From Dromaius novaehollandiae (Eukaryota > Chordata > Aves > Casuariiformes > Dromaiidae), in the NCBI RefSeq assembly GCF_036370855.1, contig NC_088103.1, positions 13,393,404 to 13,457,403 of the forward strand: a stretch of DNA of 64,000 bases, in the 5' to 3' direction. Made by a program: the position numbers and the translations under genes. Positions 62,711-64,000 of the stretch are shown here, piece by piece (positions within the stretch are counted from its first letter, which is position 1; each line of letters opens with the position of its first letter). The notes under the pieces are model-generated. The model saw nothing but the letters and a program-made list of their open reading frames with translations. It did not search any database and was not told the origin of the DNA.

Positions 62711-62729
62711 ACCATTTAGTTAAAAGTGT

Positions 62730-64000
62730 CTCCCAGTTCTTTGAAGAAGCTCCCTAAATTCTGCATTAGTTACCTCCTTGTCTAGTGTGCTGTTTCTCTG
62801 CAGTTATGGTGTCATCCATTGAGTTTTCTGAACTCAGATGCATGGCGTATTAGTATTTGTGCTTGGGAATGTCACAAGAGAATCCTATAGCATTTATATA
62901 CAATTGGGATGGGAAAAGGTGGGCACTTGTCACTTACCATTGAACTGCATAGCAAAAAATCTCTTGTCACTTTTACCCATGGTTTCTAATATTTAATTAC
63001 CATGATATTACCCACAGGACATGAAGCTAATTAGTTATGAGAGACATGGGGAGGAAAAATGCAATAAACAGCATGAATTATGCTAGTTTTTCAGGATGCT
63101 CTAAACTTTCTGCAGATAATGTTTTTCTTGCTTTCCCACTGCCATAGTTGTCAACCATTATACAGAATTCCTGTTTAGCTATTAGTGGATTTGCAACAAC
63201 TATATCCCTGAATATAGGTTGCTAAATTGACAAAGCTAGAAAGTTAGTGCTCTTCTAGAGGACTTGCAAGATGTGGAAAGGATGCCTTGTTTGTAATTTT
63301 TTCTTTTTTACAGCTCTTAGGCAATGCCAAGGACACTGAAAGTGAGCGTGTTCAGCACACAATGTACTTTTTTCTAAAGTGCTAATTTATGAGCATGTTA
63401 CGTATCTCACCGACTTATTTTTGGAAACAAGATTTTATTCCTTTGAATTTGCAATTAGAAGTGAAGTAATGGGCTCAGTGCAAAAAGTGGAGACAAAAAA
63501 ATGTCTCTCCATCTGATTGTGATAAAACCAGCAGTGTACAAGGAGCAAAACAGAAGTTTTCCTCTTTGGAGAATTCTTCTTTAAATATTATGGCCATTGA
63601 CAGAAACTTGCTTTTCCTTTGTTTCCTTTTTCCGCGGAGTCTCGCCCAGCTTGTTTCTTTAAAGACAGAGGTACCTCTGAGAGCAAGTCCATCTCAGAAG
63701 AACTGCATCACACAAACCAGTTCCCCACCCCACCCACAAATAGCATGCCAAAGCCACTGAAATCGCTGCACTTCTGCTGCTTTCTCAGCGGTAGCAGAAA
63801 TAGAAGTGTTTGCAAGCAAGACAGAGGATCACCCTGACTTCAGCCACAACTCACTAATTGCATCTGCTGGAGGCCTACTCATTGTTGTCTTGTAGTCAGT
63901 CTTTTAGTCACATCATGCCTCAAGGTACGTAAAATAAAGCTAGACAGTTTTGAATACATGTATACATTAAGAAGGGTTACCTAATAGAAGAGATTAATCT
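62730..64000. other. 3' flank, no gene recognised
   Basis: AT-rich sequence follows the distal poly(A) site. The short open frames near 63566-63837 lack domains and splice context. No repeat family was recognised. Confidence 0.6.

Larger units (their letters stand above)
60560..62725 (+). other. RHOBTB1: RHOBTB1 3' untranslated region
   Basis: About 2.2 kb of AT-rich sequence follows the stop codon without any splice signal I trust. Two clear poly(A) signal sites occur, proximal (60870-60879) and distal (62705-62710), which predict short (about 0.3 kb) and long 3' UTR forms. The end is placed roughly 15 to 20 bases after the distal hexamer. Confidence 0.7.

Overview
The window is a vertebrate nuclear locus, most likely from a bird. 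It has short coding exons with GT/AG introns, CpG-poor introns of 0.4 to 25 kb, two CpG islands and a low density of interspersed repeats. The recognisable repeats are mostly 3' ends of CR1 LINEs, the dominant retroelement of birds and other sauropsids. Bacterial-type features (operons, ribosome binding sites, CRISPR) are absent.

One complete protein-coding gene on the + strand accounts for almost the whole window: RHOBTB1, an atypical Rho-family GTPase with two BTB domains that acts as a CUL3 ubiquitin-ligase adaptor. I could join nine coding exons in frame: 36507-36708 (start codon at 36517), 37079-37182, 50563-50748, 52527-53494, 53933-54051, 56510-56660, 58387-58475, 59791-59896 and 60390-60559 (stop at 60557). 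Together they give 2085 nt, or 694 residues plus stop, with every splice phase consistent. From memory the human protein is 696 residues. An in-frame stop lies directly before the start codon, so the N-terminus is fixed.

Layout. 1-5290: 5' flank with no gene recognised. 5290-6310: CpG-island promoter with a probable non-coding exon 1 ending at a CAG/GTGAGG donor at 6035. 6036-11265: intron 1, with a CR1 LINE. 11266-11362: strong non-coding exon 2 carrying an upstream ATG. 11363-36506: 25-kb intron 2, with further CR1 pieces, a long TC tract and a second CpG island (24480-25330) that has CCAAT, TATA/MEF2-like and CRE-like elements and looks like an internal alternative promoter. 36507-60559: coding exons. 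60560 to about 62725: 3' UTR with proximal and distal poly(A) signals. 62730-64000: 3' flank.

Points worth a second look: the exon 2 ATG opens a 16-codon upstream frame that would overlap the RHOBTB1 start codon if exon 2 is joined to exon 3; use of the internal promoter would remove it. An old LINE reverse-transcriptase remnant lies in intron 4. There are also a perfect 22-bp palindrome, a nested hairpin and a GC-rich pentamer/triplet repeat at the second promoter. I found no new multi-gene system; the novelty, if any, is in 5'-UTR and promoter architecture.
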